This document shows positions 37,270-45,882 of a stretch of 64,000 nucleotides of DNA, one piece after another. The notes below the pieces were generated by a model. The model did no database searches. It had not been told where the DNA came from and saw nothing but the letters and a program-made list of their open reading frames with translations. The stretch comes from Polycyclovorans algicola TG408 (GTDB lineage Bacteria > Pseudomonadota > Gammaproteobacteria > Nevskiales > Nevskiaceae), in the NCBI RefSeq assembly GCF_000711245.1, contig NZ_JOMH01000001.1, positions 124,001-188,000 on the forward strand. The letters run 5' to 3'. The translations under genes were made by a program, and so were the position numbers. How positions within the stretch are numbered: the stretch's first letter is position 1; every line of letters starts with the position of its first letter.

Positions 37270-38505
37270 ATGCAACCGGCCATCTCAGCGGTCTACACGC
37301 AGGAGTCCCGCGCGGTACTGGCCACCTTGATCCGACTGCTGGGCGACTTCGACCTCGCCGAAGAAGCCCTGCAAGAGGCGTTTCGGGCCGCACTGGAACA
37401 GTGGCCGAAGCAGGGGCTGCCGGACAATCCCCGCGCGTGGCTGGTCTCGGCGGGGCGCTTCACGGTCATCGATGCGCTGCGACGCCGCGCGCGCTTCGAG
37501 CCGCTGGACCTCGACCGCCACGACGCAGGGTCGGAAGACCCGACGCTGGAGGACCCCGAGTCGGTGGAGGACGACAGGCTGCGGCTGATCTTCACCTGCT
37601 GTCATCCCGCGCTCTCGGCCGAGGTGCAGGTGGCATTGACCCTGCGCGAGGTCTGCGGGCTGACCACCGAGGCGATTGCCAGCGCGTTTCTCACCCCGGC
37701 GCCGACCCTCGCGCAGCGCATCGTGCGCGCCAAAGCGAAGATTCGCGATGCCCGTATTCCTTACGAAGTACCCGGCCCCGACACCCTGATCGAGCGCCTC
37801 GATGCCGTGCTGCGGGTGATTTATCTGGTCTACAACGAGGGCTACAGCGCCAGCAGCGGTGACGACCTCATGCGTGCCGACCTGGCTGCCGAAGCCATTC
37901 GCCTGGGGCGGCTGCTGGTGCAGTTGTTGCCGCAGCCTGAAGCCTTGGGCCTGCTGGCGCTGATGCTGTTGCACGACGCCCGCAGCGCCGCCCGCAGCTC
38001 GCCGGAGGGCGCGCTTATTCTGCTGTCTGAGCAGGACCGAACCCTGTGGAACACCGCGCAGATTGCCGAAGGCGCCGCGCTGGTCGAGCGCGCACTGCGG
38101 GCCTCCTCGCGCGGCGCCCTGCCCGGCAGCTACTGCCTGCAGGCGGCCATTGCCGCCGTGCATGCGCAATCCCCCAGCAGCGATGCCACCGACTGGCAGG
38201 AAATCACCGGCCTCTATGCCGTGTTGCTACAGGTCGAGCCCACCCCGGTGGTGGCGCTCAACCACGCCGTGGCGCTGGCCATGCGCGACGGTCCCGCCGC
38301 AGGGCTGAGCGCGGTCGACGCCCTGCTCAGCGGCGGCGCCCTGGACAGCTACCGGCTCGCACACGCCGTGCGCGCCGACTTGCTGCGTCAACTGGGCCGC
38401 AACGACGAAGCACGCGTCGCCTACGAACGCACGCTGGCTCTGACGCAGCAGGCTGCCGAGCAGAATTTCATCCAGCAGCGGCTAGCGGCATTGGCCGCTG
38501 GATAA
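37270..38505 (+). CDS. ECF42-type RNA polymerase sigma factor with C-terminal TPR-like extension (DUF6596)
   Basis: 411 residues, far longer than ordinary ECF factors (~190). Region 2 (EEALQEAFRAALEQWP, NPRAWLVSAGRFTVIDALRR) and region 4 (ALTLREVCGLTTEAIASAFLTPAPTLAQRIVRAKAKIR) occupy residues 10-170. The rest is the helical extension (YNEGYSASSG..., GALPGSYCLQAAIAAVHAQ, VALNHAVALAMRDGPAAG) characteristic of ECF42. These sigma factors lack an anti-sigma gene and are encoded with DGPF/YCII proteins, exactly as here downstream. Confidence 0.93.
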   Translation: MQPAISAVYTQESRAVLATLIRLLGDFDLAEEALQEAFRAALEQWPKQGLPDNPRAWLVSAGRFTVIDALRRRARFEPLDLDRHDAGSEDPTLEDPESVEDDRLRLIFTCCHPALSAEVQVALTLREVCGLTTEAIASAFLTPAPTLAQRIVRAKAKIRDARIPYEVPGPDTLIERLDAVLRVIYLVYNEGYSASSGDDLMRADLAAEAIRLGRLLVQLLPQPEALGLLALMLLHDARSAARSSPEGALILLSEQDRTLWNTAQIAEGAALVERALRASSRGALPGSYCLQAAIAAVHAQSPSSDATDWQEITGLYAVLLQVEPTPVVALNHAVALAMRDGPAAGLSAVDALLSGGALDSYRLAHAVRADLLRQLGRNDEARVAYERTLALTQQAAEQNFIQQRLAALAAG

Positions 38506-38613
38506 CAACTCAAAATAAATCTCATCACCGATGTCGAAACGCCTACGGCCCGTTCGACGACTCCAAGAAGGCCGCCGAAACGGCCGGTCCATCCACGCAA
38601 AAGGAGTGTGCTG

Positions 38614-39489
38614 ATGCGTTACATGATTCTGGTGAAAGCCACCGCGCAGTCAGAGGCCGACGCCATGCCCACCGAGGCCAAGCTGAGTGAAATGGCGCAG
38701 TACCACGAGGCCCTGCAAGCCGCCGGCCTGCTGGTCGAGGGCAATGGCCTGCAGGCCAGCCGCCATGGCTGGCGGGTGCAGTACAACGGCGCCAAGCGCA
38801 GTGTGATTGACGGGCCTTTCGCCGAAAGCAAGGAACTGATTGCCGGCTACACCCTCATCAACGTGGACTCGCCGGAACAGGCGCGGGAATGGACGCAGCG
38901 CTTCCCCAACCCGACCCTGGACGACAGCGACACCCACATCGAGGTCCGCCGCCTGTTCGAACTGGAAGACTTCGCCCCCGGCCCGGGCCTCGACGCGCAC
39001 CATGCGCTGGACCGGCGCCAGAAGGACATTCAGTCGGTGCCCGCCGGCATGCACTCCATCACCCCGCATCTGGAGTGTGAAGGCGCGTCCGATGCCATCG
39101 CTTTTTACAAGGCCGCGTTCGACGCGATTGAGGAAGCCCGCCTGCCGGGCCCCGATGGCCGCCTGATGCACGCGCAAATCCGCATTGGCAACAGCACGGT
39201 GATGCTGGCCGATCCCTTCTCCGGGTGTGCCTCGCACCGCCCCGAGCGGCTCACAGGTTCGCCTGTGTGCATTCACCTCTACGTGGCCGACGCCGATGCC
39301 ACCTTTGCCCGCGCCATTGCGGCAGGCGCCACCGTCATCATGCCGCTCAGCGACATGTTCTGGGGCGACCGTTACGGGCAGCTTGAAGACCCGTTCGGAC
39401 ATCGCTGGTCGATTGCCACCCACCTGCGTGACGTCAGTCCGGAAGACTGCGCAGCAGCCCTCGCAGCGATGCCGGAGATGTCGTCATGA
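38614..39489 (+). CDS. DGPF (YCII-related) domain fused to a VOC/glyoxalase-like domain
   Basis: 291 residues. Residues 1-115 are a YCII/DGPF domain with the signature IDGPFAESKELIAGY. Residues ~150-275 are a VOC-fold domain of the PhnB/glyoxalase type (ITPHLECEGASDAIAFYKAAF, YGQLEDPFGHRWSIATH). ATG 38614 has AAGGAG seven bases upstream. It follows the ECF42 gene by about 110 bases and overlaps the next VOC gene by 4 bases. Biochemical role unknown; genes of this kind form the usual neighbourhood of ECF42. Confidence 0.88.
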   Translation: MRYMILVKATAQSEADAMPTEAKLSEMAQYHEALQAAGLLVEGNGLQASRHGWRVQYNGAKRSVIDGPFAESKELIAGYTLINVDSPEQAREWTQRFPNPTLDDSDTHIEVRRLFELEDFAPGPGLDAHHALDRRQKDIQSVPAGMHSITPHLECEGASDAIAFYKAAFDAIEEARLPGPDGRLMHAQIRIGNSTVMLADPFSGCASHRPERLTGSPVCIHLYVADADATFARAIAAGATVIMPLSDMFWGDRYGQLEDPFGHRWSIATHLRDVSPEDCAAALAAMPEMSS

Positions 39490-39959
39490 GCGCAGCCATC
39501 ACCCCCTGCCTGTGGTTTGACGACCAGGCCGAGCCGGCCGCCCGTTACTACTGCGACGTGTTCAAGGACGCCGCCATCGACGCCATTTCACGTTATGGCG
39601 AGGGCGCCCCATTGCCCGCAGGGACGGCCCTCACTGTCAACTTCACGCTGCGCGGGCGTCCGTTCACAGCACTCAATGGTGGCCCGCATTTCACCTTCAG
39701 CGAAGCGGTGTCGTTTGTCGTGGAGTGCGACGACCAAGGCGAGATCGACCACTACTGGACTGCCCTGGGCGACGGCGGCAGCGAACAGCAGTGCGGCTGG
39801 CTCAAGGACCGCTACGGCCTGTCGTGGCAGATCGTGCCCCGGCAGATGGCCGCCTGGATGAGTGACGCTGATCCGCAGCGCGTCAACCGCGTCATGCAGG
39901 CCTTGATGCAGATGATCAAGATTGATATCGCAACACTGGAGAGGGCGTATGCCAATTGA
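39486..39959 (+). CDS. PhnB-like VOC-fold protein (3-dmu-9_3-mt family)
   Basis: 157 residues: N-terminus ITPCLWFDDQAEPAARYYCDVFKDA, then ALNGGPHFTFSEAVSFVVEC and CGWLKDRYGLSWQIVPRQM. The family name (3-demethylubiquinone-9 methyltransferase) is historical; no methyltransferase motif is seen. The metal-ligand pattern of true glyoxalases is not clear. The start overlaps the previous stop (ATGA). Confidence 0.87.
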   Translation: MSAAITPCLWFDDQAEPAARYYCDVFKDAAIDAISRYGEGAPLPAGTALTVNFTLRGRPFTALNGGPHFTFSEAVSFVVECDDQGEIDHYWTALGDGGSEQQCGWLKDRYGLSWQIVPRQMAAWMSDADPQRVNRVMQALMQMIKIDIATLERAYAN

Positions 39960-40329
39960 GCCACAGCGCATGAAGTATCTCTGCCTCGTCTATGGCGAGG
40001 AAGGTCAGCTCGCTGCGATGGATGATCACGAATGCCTGGGGGTAGACCGTGCACTGCGCGACAGCGGCCATTGCACCGCGTCGGAAGCGCTGCAACCGGT
40101 GGCCACCGCCACCACGGTGCGGGTGCGCCAGGGCCGCATCAGCGTGTCTGACGGCCCCTTCGCCGAAACCAAGGAAGCCTTGGCCGGCTTTTATCTGATC
40201 GAAGCGCGCGACCTGAACGAGGCGATCCAACTGGCGGCGAAGATTCCGCCGGCAGCGGTCGGCTGCATCGAGGTGCGCCCGATTCGCGATATTCGCGAGC
40301 AGCCCAATCAAGGCGCGCAGCTCGCGTGA
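39949..40329 (+). CDS. YCII-related DGPF-domain protein
   Basis: 126 residues with MKYLCLVYGEEGQL and the signature VSDGPFAETKEALAGFYLIEA, the second DGPF protein of this cluster. Start ATG 39949 overlaps the upstream gene and has GGAGAGGG; ATG 39970 is an alternative. Likely co-transcribed with the three genes before it. Confidence 0.88.
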   Translation: MPIEPQRMKYLCLVYGEEGQLAAMDDHECLGVDRALRDSGHCTASEALQPVATATTVRVRQGRISVSDGPFAETKEALAGFYLIEARDLNEAIQLAAKIPPAAVGCIEVRPIRDIREQPNQGAQLA

Positions 40330-40353
40330 GCCCCTGACCCAAAGGAGGCCCCC

Positions 40354-40716
40354 ATGGCCCGTTACTACGATGGTTTTGTCTTGCCGGTTCCCACCGCCAA
40401 TCTGGCGGCGTACAAGAAAATGGCCAAGTTGGCCGCCACGGTGTGGCGCGAGCACGGCGCGCTGGAGTACATCGAAACGGTCGCCGAGGACGTGAAACCC
40501 GGCAAGCTCACGTCGTTCCCCCAAAGCGTCAAGCTCAAGGCCGACGAAGTGGTGGTGTTCGCCTACATCGTCTACAAGTCGCGCAAGGACCGAGACCGCG
40601 TCAACGCCAAGGTGATGGCCGATCCGCGCATGCAGTGTGCGGCGGGCGACATGCCCTTCGACGGCAAGCGCATGTTCTGGGGCGGGTTCAAGGGCATGGT
40701 TGAGTCAATGCCCTGA
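40354..40716 (+). CDS. DUF1428 family protein
   Basis: 120 residues, start MARYYDGFVLPVPTANLAAYKKMA, ending in DMPFDGKRMFWGGFKGMVE, both typical of DUF1428 (YbaA-like, ferredoxin-like dimeric fold). Function unknown. Strong ribosome site AAAGGAGG. Last gene of the ECF42-associated run; such alpha/beta-barrel dimeric proteins are common members of it. Confidence 0.88.
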   Translation: MARYYDGFVLPVPTANLAAYKKMAKLAATVWREHGALEYIETVAEDVKPGKLTSFPQSVKLKADEVVVFAYIVYKSRKDRDRVNAKVMADPRMQCAAGDMPFDGKRMFWGGFKGMVESMP

Positions 40717-40755
40717 ATCGTTGACAGCGCGCGACACCCACGGGGCGATGGTCCG

Positions 40756-42102
40756 TCAAGCGGACCTTTGGTTCGAGAGCCGATATAGCGGCCACTTGCT
40801 GGGCACGCCCTTGAGGCTGTGGATGCCGCGCTCCTGGAAGGCGTAATCGGCGCCCAGCAAGACGTCTCGAACCGTGCGCGAGACCCAGGTCTCTCCTGCG
40901 CCGGCGAAGGCCGCAACGCGGGCGCCGATGTGCACCGTCAGCCCACCAATGCGGCCATCGTCGCGTAGCTCCACATCGCCCACATGAACCCCGGCACGAA
41001 TCGGCAAGGCCAAGCGCCCGAGCGCCTCATGCAACGACTCGGCGCAGTCGATGGCATCGGCGGGATGCGAAAAGCGCAGAAAGCTGCCGTCGCCCGCCGA
41101 GTCCACCACCACGCCGCCGTGATGCGTTGCCTGCTCGCGCACCAGACGGTCATGCTCGTCCAGACGCTCGCGCCAGTCGCGATTGCCCAGTTGGGTGGCA
41201 AGCCGGGTGGCGTCAACGATGTCGGTGAACAGAATGCTGGCGAGCTGACCGGCGCGTCTGACCCGTCGGCGCTGGCCGGTGATGAACGACTCAATGGCCG
41301 ACAGCGTCTCGGTGACGCCTTCGCCGGCAAGGTTGGCATCTTGCCCCGGCAGGTCCAGCCATTGCGCGCCGGGGATGTGCTCGGCCATGTAGCGGGACTG
41401 CGCGGCGGGAAACATGGTGCAGTCGCGGCGACCAATCACCAAGGTCGGCACTTGTACGCCCGGAAGAATGGCGCGGGCATCAATGGCCGCGACCGACTCC
41501 AAATTTTCAGCCACCGCCCGCGGCGAGGCCATGGCCTGTTGGGCGCGTGCCTGACCGCGCATCGCCTCGGGATCGCCGGCCCGGCTGGGCGTGTAAATCG
41601 CAGAAAACGTTTCGGTGCCCCAATGCTCGCGGATCGTCTGCTGCAGGGCACTCATCTCGTCCGGACTGAACCCCGGATAGCCCGGCGCAGCCCGCATGCT
41701 GGCGCTGGTGATGCCCAGAATCAGCCCATCGATACGATCTCGGTGCTGGTCATAGGCATTGAGGACCAGGGGGCCGGAATCAATCGAGCCCAGAACCATG
41801 GCGCGCGGGCTGTCGGCCGCGTCAAGCACGCTGATCAGGTCTTCGATCCAATGCGCCATGACGCTGAGGCCATCGGCTGGACGAGGATCGGACAGGCCCG
41901 AGCCCCGGCGGTCAAAGCGGATGACGCGGGCAAAGCCGGCCAGATTGCGCAAGAACCGCGACGCGTTGGGCTCGGTCCACGGCGAGTTGAGATTGCTCCA
42001 CAGCCCGAAGGTGCACACCACGTCGCGCTCGCCCTCGCCAAAGACGTGGTATGCGACACGGTCTCCCCGAATGACGGCGTAACGGGTTTCAGGTGTCTTC
42101 AT
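40756..42102 (-). CDS. Alpha/beta-hydrolase-like domain fused to class III nucleotide cyclase domain
   Basis: 448 residues from ATG 42102. Residues 1-265 follow the alpha/beta hydrolase pattern (VIRFDRRGSGLSDPRP) but the nucleophile elbow reads GSIDSGP where active relatives have GxSxGGP, and the loop normally holding the catalytic His reads PGQDANLAG. Both residues appear lost. Residues ~280-448 are a class III cyclase (ILFTDIVDATRLA, SAGDGSFLRFSHPADAI, TVHIGARVAAFAGAGE) with both metal Asp residues. The architecture matches mycobacterial Rv1900c-like cyclases; the substrate-selecting Lys is Asp, as reported for that type. Probably a sensory domain controlling a cyclase. Confidence 0.88.
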   Translation of the reverse strand: MKTPETRYAVIRGDRVAYHVFGEGERDVVCTFGLWSNLNSPWTEPNASRFLRNLAGFARVIRFDRRGSGLSDPRPADGLSVMAHWIEDLISVLDAADSPRAMVLGSIDSGPLVLNAYDQHRDRIDGLILGITSASMRAAPGYPGFSPDEMSALQQTIREHWGTETFSAIYTPSRAGDPEAMRGQARAQQAMASPRAVAENLESVAAIDARAILPGVQVPTLVIGRRDCTMFPAAQSRYMAEHIPGAQWLDLPGQDANLAGEGVTETLSAIESFITGQRRRVRRAGQLASILFTDIVDATRLATQLGNRDWRERLDEHDRLVREQATHHGGVVVDSAGDGSFLRFSHPADAIDCAESLHEALGRLALPIRAGVHVGDVELRDDGRIGGLTVHIGARVAAFAGAGETWVSRTVRDVLLGADYAFQERGIHSLKGVPSKWPLYRLSNQRSA

Positions 42103-42205
42103 GTGGGCAAGGGCAGAGAGGTCCCGACGAATGGACCACGCGGCGGCTGCAAAATCAATACAGCGCTCAAACCCGATCAGGTCGACCCAGAAGGAGGCTC
42201 CGGCC

Positions 42206-43291
42206 TCAAGACCGGTCGCCTCCAGCCAGGAACAAGTCGGCTTGAGAGCTGGCCACGCCGCTATCGCCCGATTCGACGCCGTCCAGCCCCACACCGACCA
42301 GCCGGTAACGCTGGCCGGGCGGGTGCTCGACGCGGCTCAGCAGGCCAATCGCCAGCGCCGTGAATTGTTCGAAGCTGATGGGTGGCTGCGGCGGGGTGAC
42401 ATGCCGGCTGATGATGCGGAAGTCGGCGGTCTTCAGCTTCAGCACCACCGTGCGGCCGCGCAAGTCGCGCTTGGCGGCCGCCGCCCAGGTCTTGTCGGCC
42501 ATACGGCGGATGTGCGGCGCCAGCGCATCGGCGGGCAGGTCGTCGGCAAACGTGTCCTCGGCCGAGATCGAGCGCCGCTGCCGGTCGTTGCGCACCGGAT
42601 GATCATCAATGCCCAGCGCCAGATCGTGCAGACGACCGCCCCAGCGGCCAAAACGGGCTTCCAGCGCCGCGCGTTCCAGCCCGCGCAGTTCGGCGACGCT
42701 GGTGACGCCCAGCGCCGCCAGCTTGTCTCCGGTCACCTTGCCAACGCCGGGCAGCCGCGCCACCGGCAGGGGCAGCAAAAAGCAATCGACATCACGCGGT
42801 TTGACCACGCACAGGCCGTCGGGCTTGTTGACGTCCGACGCAATCTTGGCGAGAAACTTGTTGGGCGCCACGCCGGCAGAGGCGGTCAGATTCAGTTCGT
42901 CACGAATCTGCGCACGGATGCATTCGGCCACGGCCGTGGCACTGCCCAGCGCCGCCAGATGATCGGTGACGTCCAGATAGGCTTCGTCCAGCGACAGCGG
43001 CTCAATCAGCGGCGTGTGCCGGGCGAAGATTTCACGCACCTGCTGCGACACCGCGCGGTAGCGGGTGAAGTCCGGCGGCACAAACACCGCCTCGGGGCAG
43101 AGCCGCTCGGCGCGCACGGCGGGCATGGCCGAGCGGATGCCAAAAGTGCGCGCCTCGTATGACGCTGCACACACCACTGACCGCGCACCCTTCCACGCCA
43201 CCACCACCGGACGGCCGCGCAGCGCCGGGTCGTCGCGCTGCTCGACCGAGGCATAGAAGGCGTCCATGTCGACGTGGATGATTTTGCGCAT
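42206..43291 (-). CDS. dinB: DNA polymerase IV (Y family)
   Basis: 361-residue translesion polymerase. Catalytic acidic residues are in [16 protein letters not shown] and [12 protein letters not shown]; the helix-hairpin-helix is [15 protein letters not shown]. The C-terminus carries [10 protein letters not shown], a good beta-clamp binding motif (QxxLF). Start ATG 43291. I did not identify a LexA box upstream with confidence; the next gene (yadG) is divergent. Confidence 0.96.
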   Translation of the reverse strand: MRKIIHVDMDAFYASVEQRDDPALRGRPVVVAWKGARSVVCAASYEARTFGIRSAMPAVRAERLCPEAVFVPPDFTRYRAVSQQVREIFARHTPLIEPLSLDEAYLDVTDHLAALGSATAVAECIRAQIRDELNLTASAGVAPNKFLAKIASDVNKPDGLCVVKPRDVDCFLLPLPVARLPGVGKVTGDKLAALGVTSVAELRGLERAALEARFGRWGGRLHDLALGIDDHPVRNDRQRRSISAEDTFADDLPADALAPHIRRMADKTWAAAAKRDLRGRTVVLKLKTADFRIISRHVTPPQPPISFEQFTALAIGLLSRVEHPPGQRYRLVGVGLDGVESGDSGVASSQADLFLAGGDRS

Positions 43292-43393
43292 GCGCGCAAC
43301 GCTACCCGATTGGTCGCGAAAACAGTCTGGCGGGTCGCTCTACGCTCCGGGCGCCTGTGGCACGCTACGCGCCCTGTCGCCTGCGGAGTGATC

Positions 43394-44320
43394 GTGTCTA
43401 CCGTGTTATCGGTCCAGCATCTGGACAAGACCTACGCCACCGGCTTCAAAGCACTCAGTGACGTCAGCCTCGACATCCGGCGCGGCGAGATTTTTGCGCT
43501 GCTCGGCCCCAACGGGGCGGGCAAGACGACGCTGATCAGCATCATCTGCGGCATCGTCAATGGCAGCGGCGGGCAGGTGTTGGTCAATGGTCACGACGTG
43601 GCGCGCGACTTCCGCGCGGCGCGCGCCACCATCGGCCTGGTGCCGCAGGAACTGCACACCGATGCCTTTGAAACGGTGTGGGCCACGGTGCGCTTTTCGC
43701 GCGGGCTGTTCGGCAAGCCGCGCAACGATGCGCACATTGAAAAGGTGCTGCGCGAGCTGTCGCTGTGGGACAAGCGCGGCGAAAAAATCATGGCGCTGTC
43801 GGGCGGCATGAAGCGACGGGTGATGATCGCCAAGGCGCTGTCGCACGAGCCCACCTTGCTATTTCTGGACGAGCCCACGGCGGGCGTGGACGTTGAGCTG
43901 CGGCGCGACATGTGGGCCATGGTGCGGCGCCTGCGCGACGACGGCGTGACCATCATCCTCACCACGCATTACATCGAAGAAGCCGAAGAGATGGCCGACC
44001 GCATCGGCGTGATCCACGGCGGCAAGTTGATCCTGGTGGAGGACAAGGCCGTGCTGATGCACAAGCTCGGCAAGAAGCAGCTCACGCTGCACCTGCAACA
44101 GCCGCTGACCGAGCTGCCCGAGGCGCTGGCCGGCTACGCGCTGGAACTGGCCGACGACGGCAACACACTGGTATTTACCTACGACAGCCAGACCGACCAG
44201 ACCGGCATCGCCGCGCTGCTGCGCCGCCTCGGCGAGCTGGGCATCGACTTCAAGGGGCTGCAATCGTCCGAAAGCTCGCTGGAAGATATTTTCGTCAATC
44301 TGCTGAGGAATCAGGCATGA
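43394..44320 (+). CDS. yadG: ABC-2 type transporter ATP-binding protein YadG
   Basis: 308 residues, the same length as E. coli YadG. Walker [12 protein letters not shown], signature LSGGMKRR, Walker [13 protein letters not shown] and the His-loop [11 protein letters not shown] are present. Start GTG 43394, preceded by GGAG. Substrate unknown. It overlaps yadH by 4 bases (ATGA) if yadH starts at its first ATG. Confidence 0.92.
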   Translation: MSTVLSVQHLDKTYATGFKALSDVSLDIRRGEIFALLGPNGAGKTTLISIICGIVNGSGGQVLVNGHDVARDFRAARATIGLVPQELHTDAFETVWATVRFSRGLFGKPRNDAHIEKVLRELSLWDKRGEKIMALSGGMKRRVMIAKALSHEPTLLFLDEPTAGVDVELRRDMWAMVRRLRDDGVTIILTTHYIEEAEEMADRIGVIHGGKLILVEDKAVLMHKLGKKQLTLHLQQPLTELPEALAGYALELADDGNTLVFTYDSQTDQTGIAALLRRLGELGIDFKGLQSSESSLEDIFVNLLRNQA

Positions 44321-45153
44321 CAAATTTGTCGGGAACAAATTTTAACCGCCGCAAGGCTGGCCCCGAAGGGGCAGACGCCAGGATAGGCGTGTGTAATTTT
44401 TATGCCATCCGCGCGATTTACCACTTCGAAATGTCGCGCTGGCTGCGCACCCTGATGCAAAGCCTCGCCTCGCCGGTGCTCTCGACCTCGCTGTACTTCG
44501 TGGTGTTTGGCGCGGCCATCGGCAGCCGCATGGGCGAGATCGACGGCGTGCCCTACGGGGCCTTCATCATTCCCGGCCTGATCATGCTGACGATGATGAG
44601 TGAGAGCCTCTCGAACGCCTCGTTTGGCATCTACATGCCCAAGTGGTCGGGCACCATCTACGAGGTGCTGTCGGCGCCGGTGTCGGCCAGTGAAATCGTC
44701 ATTGGCTACGCCGGGGCGGCGGCCACCAAGTCGGTGCTGCTGGGGCTGGTGATTCTCGCCACCGCGCGGCTGTTCGTCGCTTACGAGATCGCTCATCCCA
44801 TCTGGATGCTGAGCTTTCTGGTGCTCACCGCCGTCACCTTCAGCCTGTTCGGCTTCATCATCGGCATCTGGGCCGACAACTTCGAAAAACTACAGATCAT
44901 TCCGCTGATGATCGTCACGCCGCTGGCGTTTCTGGGCGGCAGTTTTTACTCGATCAGCATGCTGCCCGACATCTGGCAGAAGATCGCCCTGCTGAACCCG
45001 GTGGTGTATCTGATCAGCGGCTTCCGCTGGAGCTTCTTCGGCGTGTCGGACGTGAATGTTGGCGTCAGCCTCGCGATGATTGGCGTGTTTCTGCTGATCT
45101 GCATCACCACCATCGTCTGGATCTTCAAGACCGGTTACAAGATCCGCCACTGA
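44317..45153 (+). CDS. yadH: ABC-2 type permease YadH, with unusual N-terminal extension
   Basis: 278 residues from ATG 44317. The ABC-2 permease domain starts near residue 28 ([23 protein letters not shown]) with six membrane segments and [32 protein letters not shown]. The first ~24 residues ([23 protein letters not shown]) are hydrophilic and absent from E. coli YadH. They coincide with DNA containing a palindrome and a GCCCC-GAA-GGGGC hairpin. GTG 44389, with AGGATAGG upstream, may be the true start. Confidence 0.9.
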   Translation: MTNLSGTNFNRRKAGPEGADARIGVCNFYAIRAIYHFEMSRWLRTLMQSLASPVLSTSLYFVVFGAAIGSRMGEIDGVPYGAFIIPGLIMLTMMSESLSNASFGIYMPKWSGTIYEVLSAPVSASEIVIGYAGAAATKSVLLGLVILATARLFVAYEIAHPIWMLSFLVLTAVTFSLFGFIIGIWADNFEKLQIIPLMIVTPLAFLGGSFYSISMLPDIWQKIALLNPVVYLISGFRWSFFGVSDVNVGVSLAMIGVFLLICITTIVWIFKTGYKIRH

Positions 45154-45187
45154 CCGCCCGCGGCTAATTCAACCCGAGAGCTCCCCA

Positions 45188-45520
45188 ATGAAACCCTGGC
45201 TGTTCCTGTCGGTTGCCATCGTGGCCGAAGTCATCGCCACCTCGGGCCTGAAGGCCAGCGAGGGCTTCACCCGCCTGTGGCCGTCGGTGCTGGTGGTGGT
45301 GGGCTACAGCATCGCGTTTTACTGCCTCAGCATTGCGCTGCGCGCCATTCCGGTGGGCATCGCCTACGCCATCTGGGCCGGGCTGGGCGTGGTGTTGATT
45401 GCCGCCGTGGGCTGGCTGCTGTTTGGCCAGCAACTCGACGCCGCCGCGCTGATCGGCATGGCGCTGATTGTGGCCGGCGTGGTGGTGATGAACGTGTTCT
45501 CGAAGTCGGTGGCGCATTGA
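45188..45520 (+). CDS. Small multidrug resistance (SMR) transporter, EmrE/Qac type
   Basis: 110 residues, four membrane helices, Glu14 in [16 protein letters not shown] and Trp in [15 protein letters not shown], as in proton-coupled EmrE/Qac exporters of quaternary amines. SMR genes are frequent integron cassettes, and an attC-like half site lies 17 bases after this gene. However, the gene itself has the high GC of its neighbours and no core site at its 5' end. Confidence 0.92.
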   Translation: MKPWLFLSVAIVAEVIATSGLKASEGFTRLWPSVLVVVGYSIAFYCLSIALRAIPVGIAYAIWAGLGVVLIAAVGWLLFGQQLDAAALIGMALIVAGVVVMNVFSKSVAH

Positions 45521-45536
45521 TTTGAAGCACGGCAAC

Positions 45537-45559
45537 TCGGCTTGAGCGAGGGGTTAGGC
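45537..45559. other. attC-like half site (integron recombination remnant)
   Basis: On the plus strand it ends in the core site GTTAGGC (GTTRRRY). On the minus strand it reads GCCTAAC-CCCTC-GCTCAAGC-CG, matching the R''-L'' half of class-1-type attC sites (RYYYAAC, five bases, GTTCAAGC, CG). The complementary half is missing, so the site is truncated against the SMR gene end. Confidence 0.5.
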
Positions 45560-45643
45560 GTCACCGAGGTAGCGCTTCGCGTTAGCATGTGTTTCTGAGC
45601 GCCACTAACACCCAGCGGCTCAGCTTCATGTGGAGCAGGCGTC

Positions 45644-45877
45644 ATGAGAAAGGTAAGCAAGCATGTGGTCCCAAACCCTTCCGGGGGGTGGTCCGTGAAG
45701 AACTCCGGCGCAACTAGGGCGAGCAAGGTCTTCGACACTCAGCAGCAGGCCATTACTTACGGTCGCGACGCTGCGAAGAAGACGAGATCCGAGCTTTATG
45801 TCCACGGCCGCGACGGGACGATCAAGAATAAGAATAGCTATGGCAACGATCCGATGCCTCCGCGAGACAACAAGTAG
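45644..45877 (+). CDS. DUF2188 family small protein
   Basis: 77 residues. The DUF2188 pattern covers most of it: VVPNPSGGWSVKNSGATRASKVFDTQQQAITYGRDAAKKTRSEL... then HGRDGTIKNKNSYG. It is highly basic and polar with no membrane segment. Codon use is visibly less GC-biased than flanking genes. The ribosome site is GGAG, eight bases before ATG 45644. The next gene begins 5 bases after its stop, implying co-expression. Function of DUF2188 is unknown. Confidence 0.85.
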   Translation: MRKVSKHVVPNPSGGWSVKNSGATRASKVFDTQQQAITYGRDAAKKTRSELYVHGRDGTIKNKNSYGNDPMPPRDNK

Positions 45878-45882
45878 CTGAC

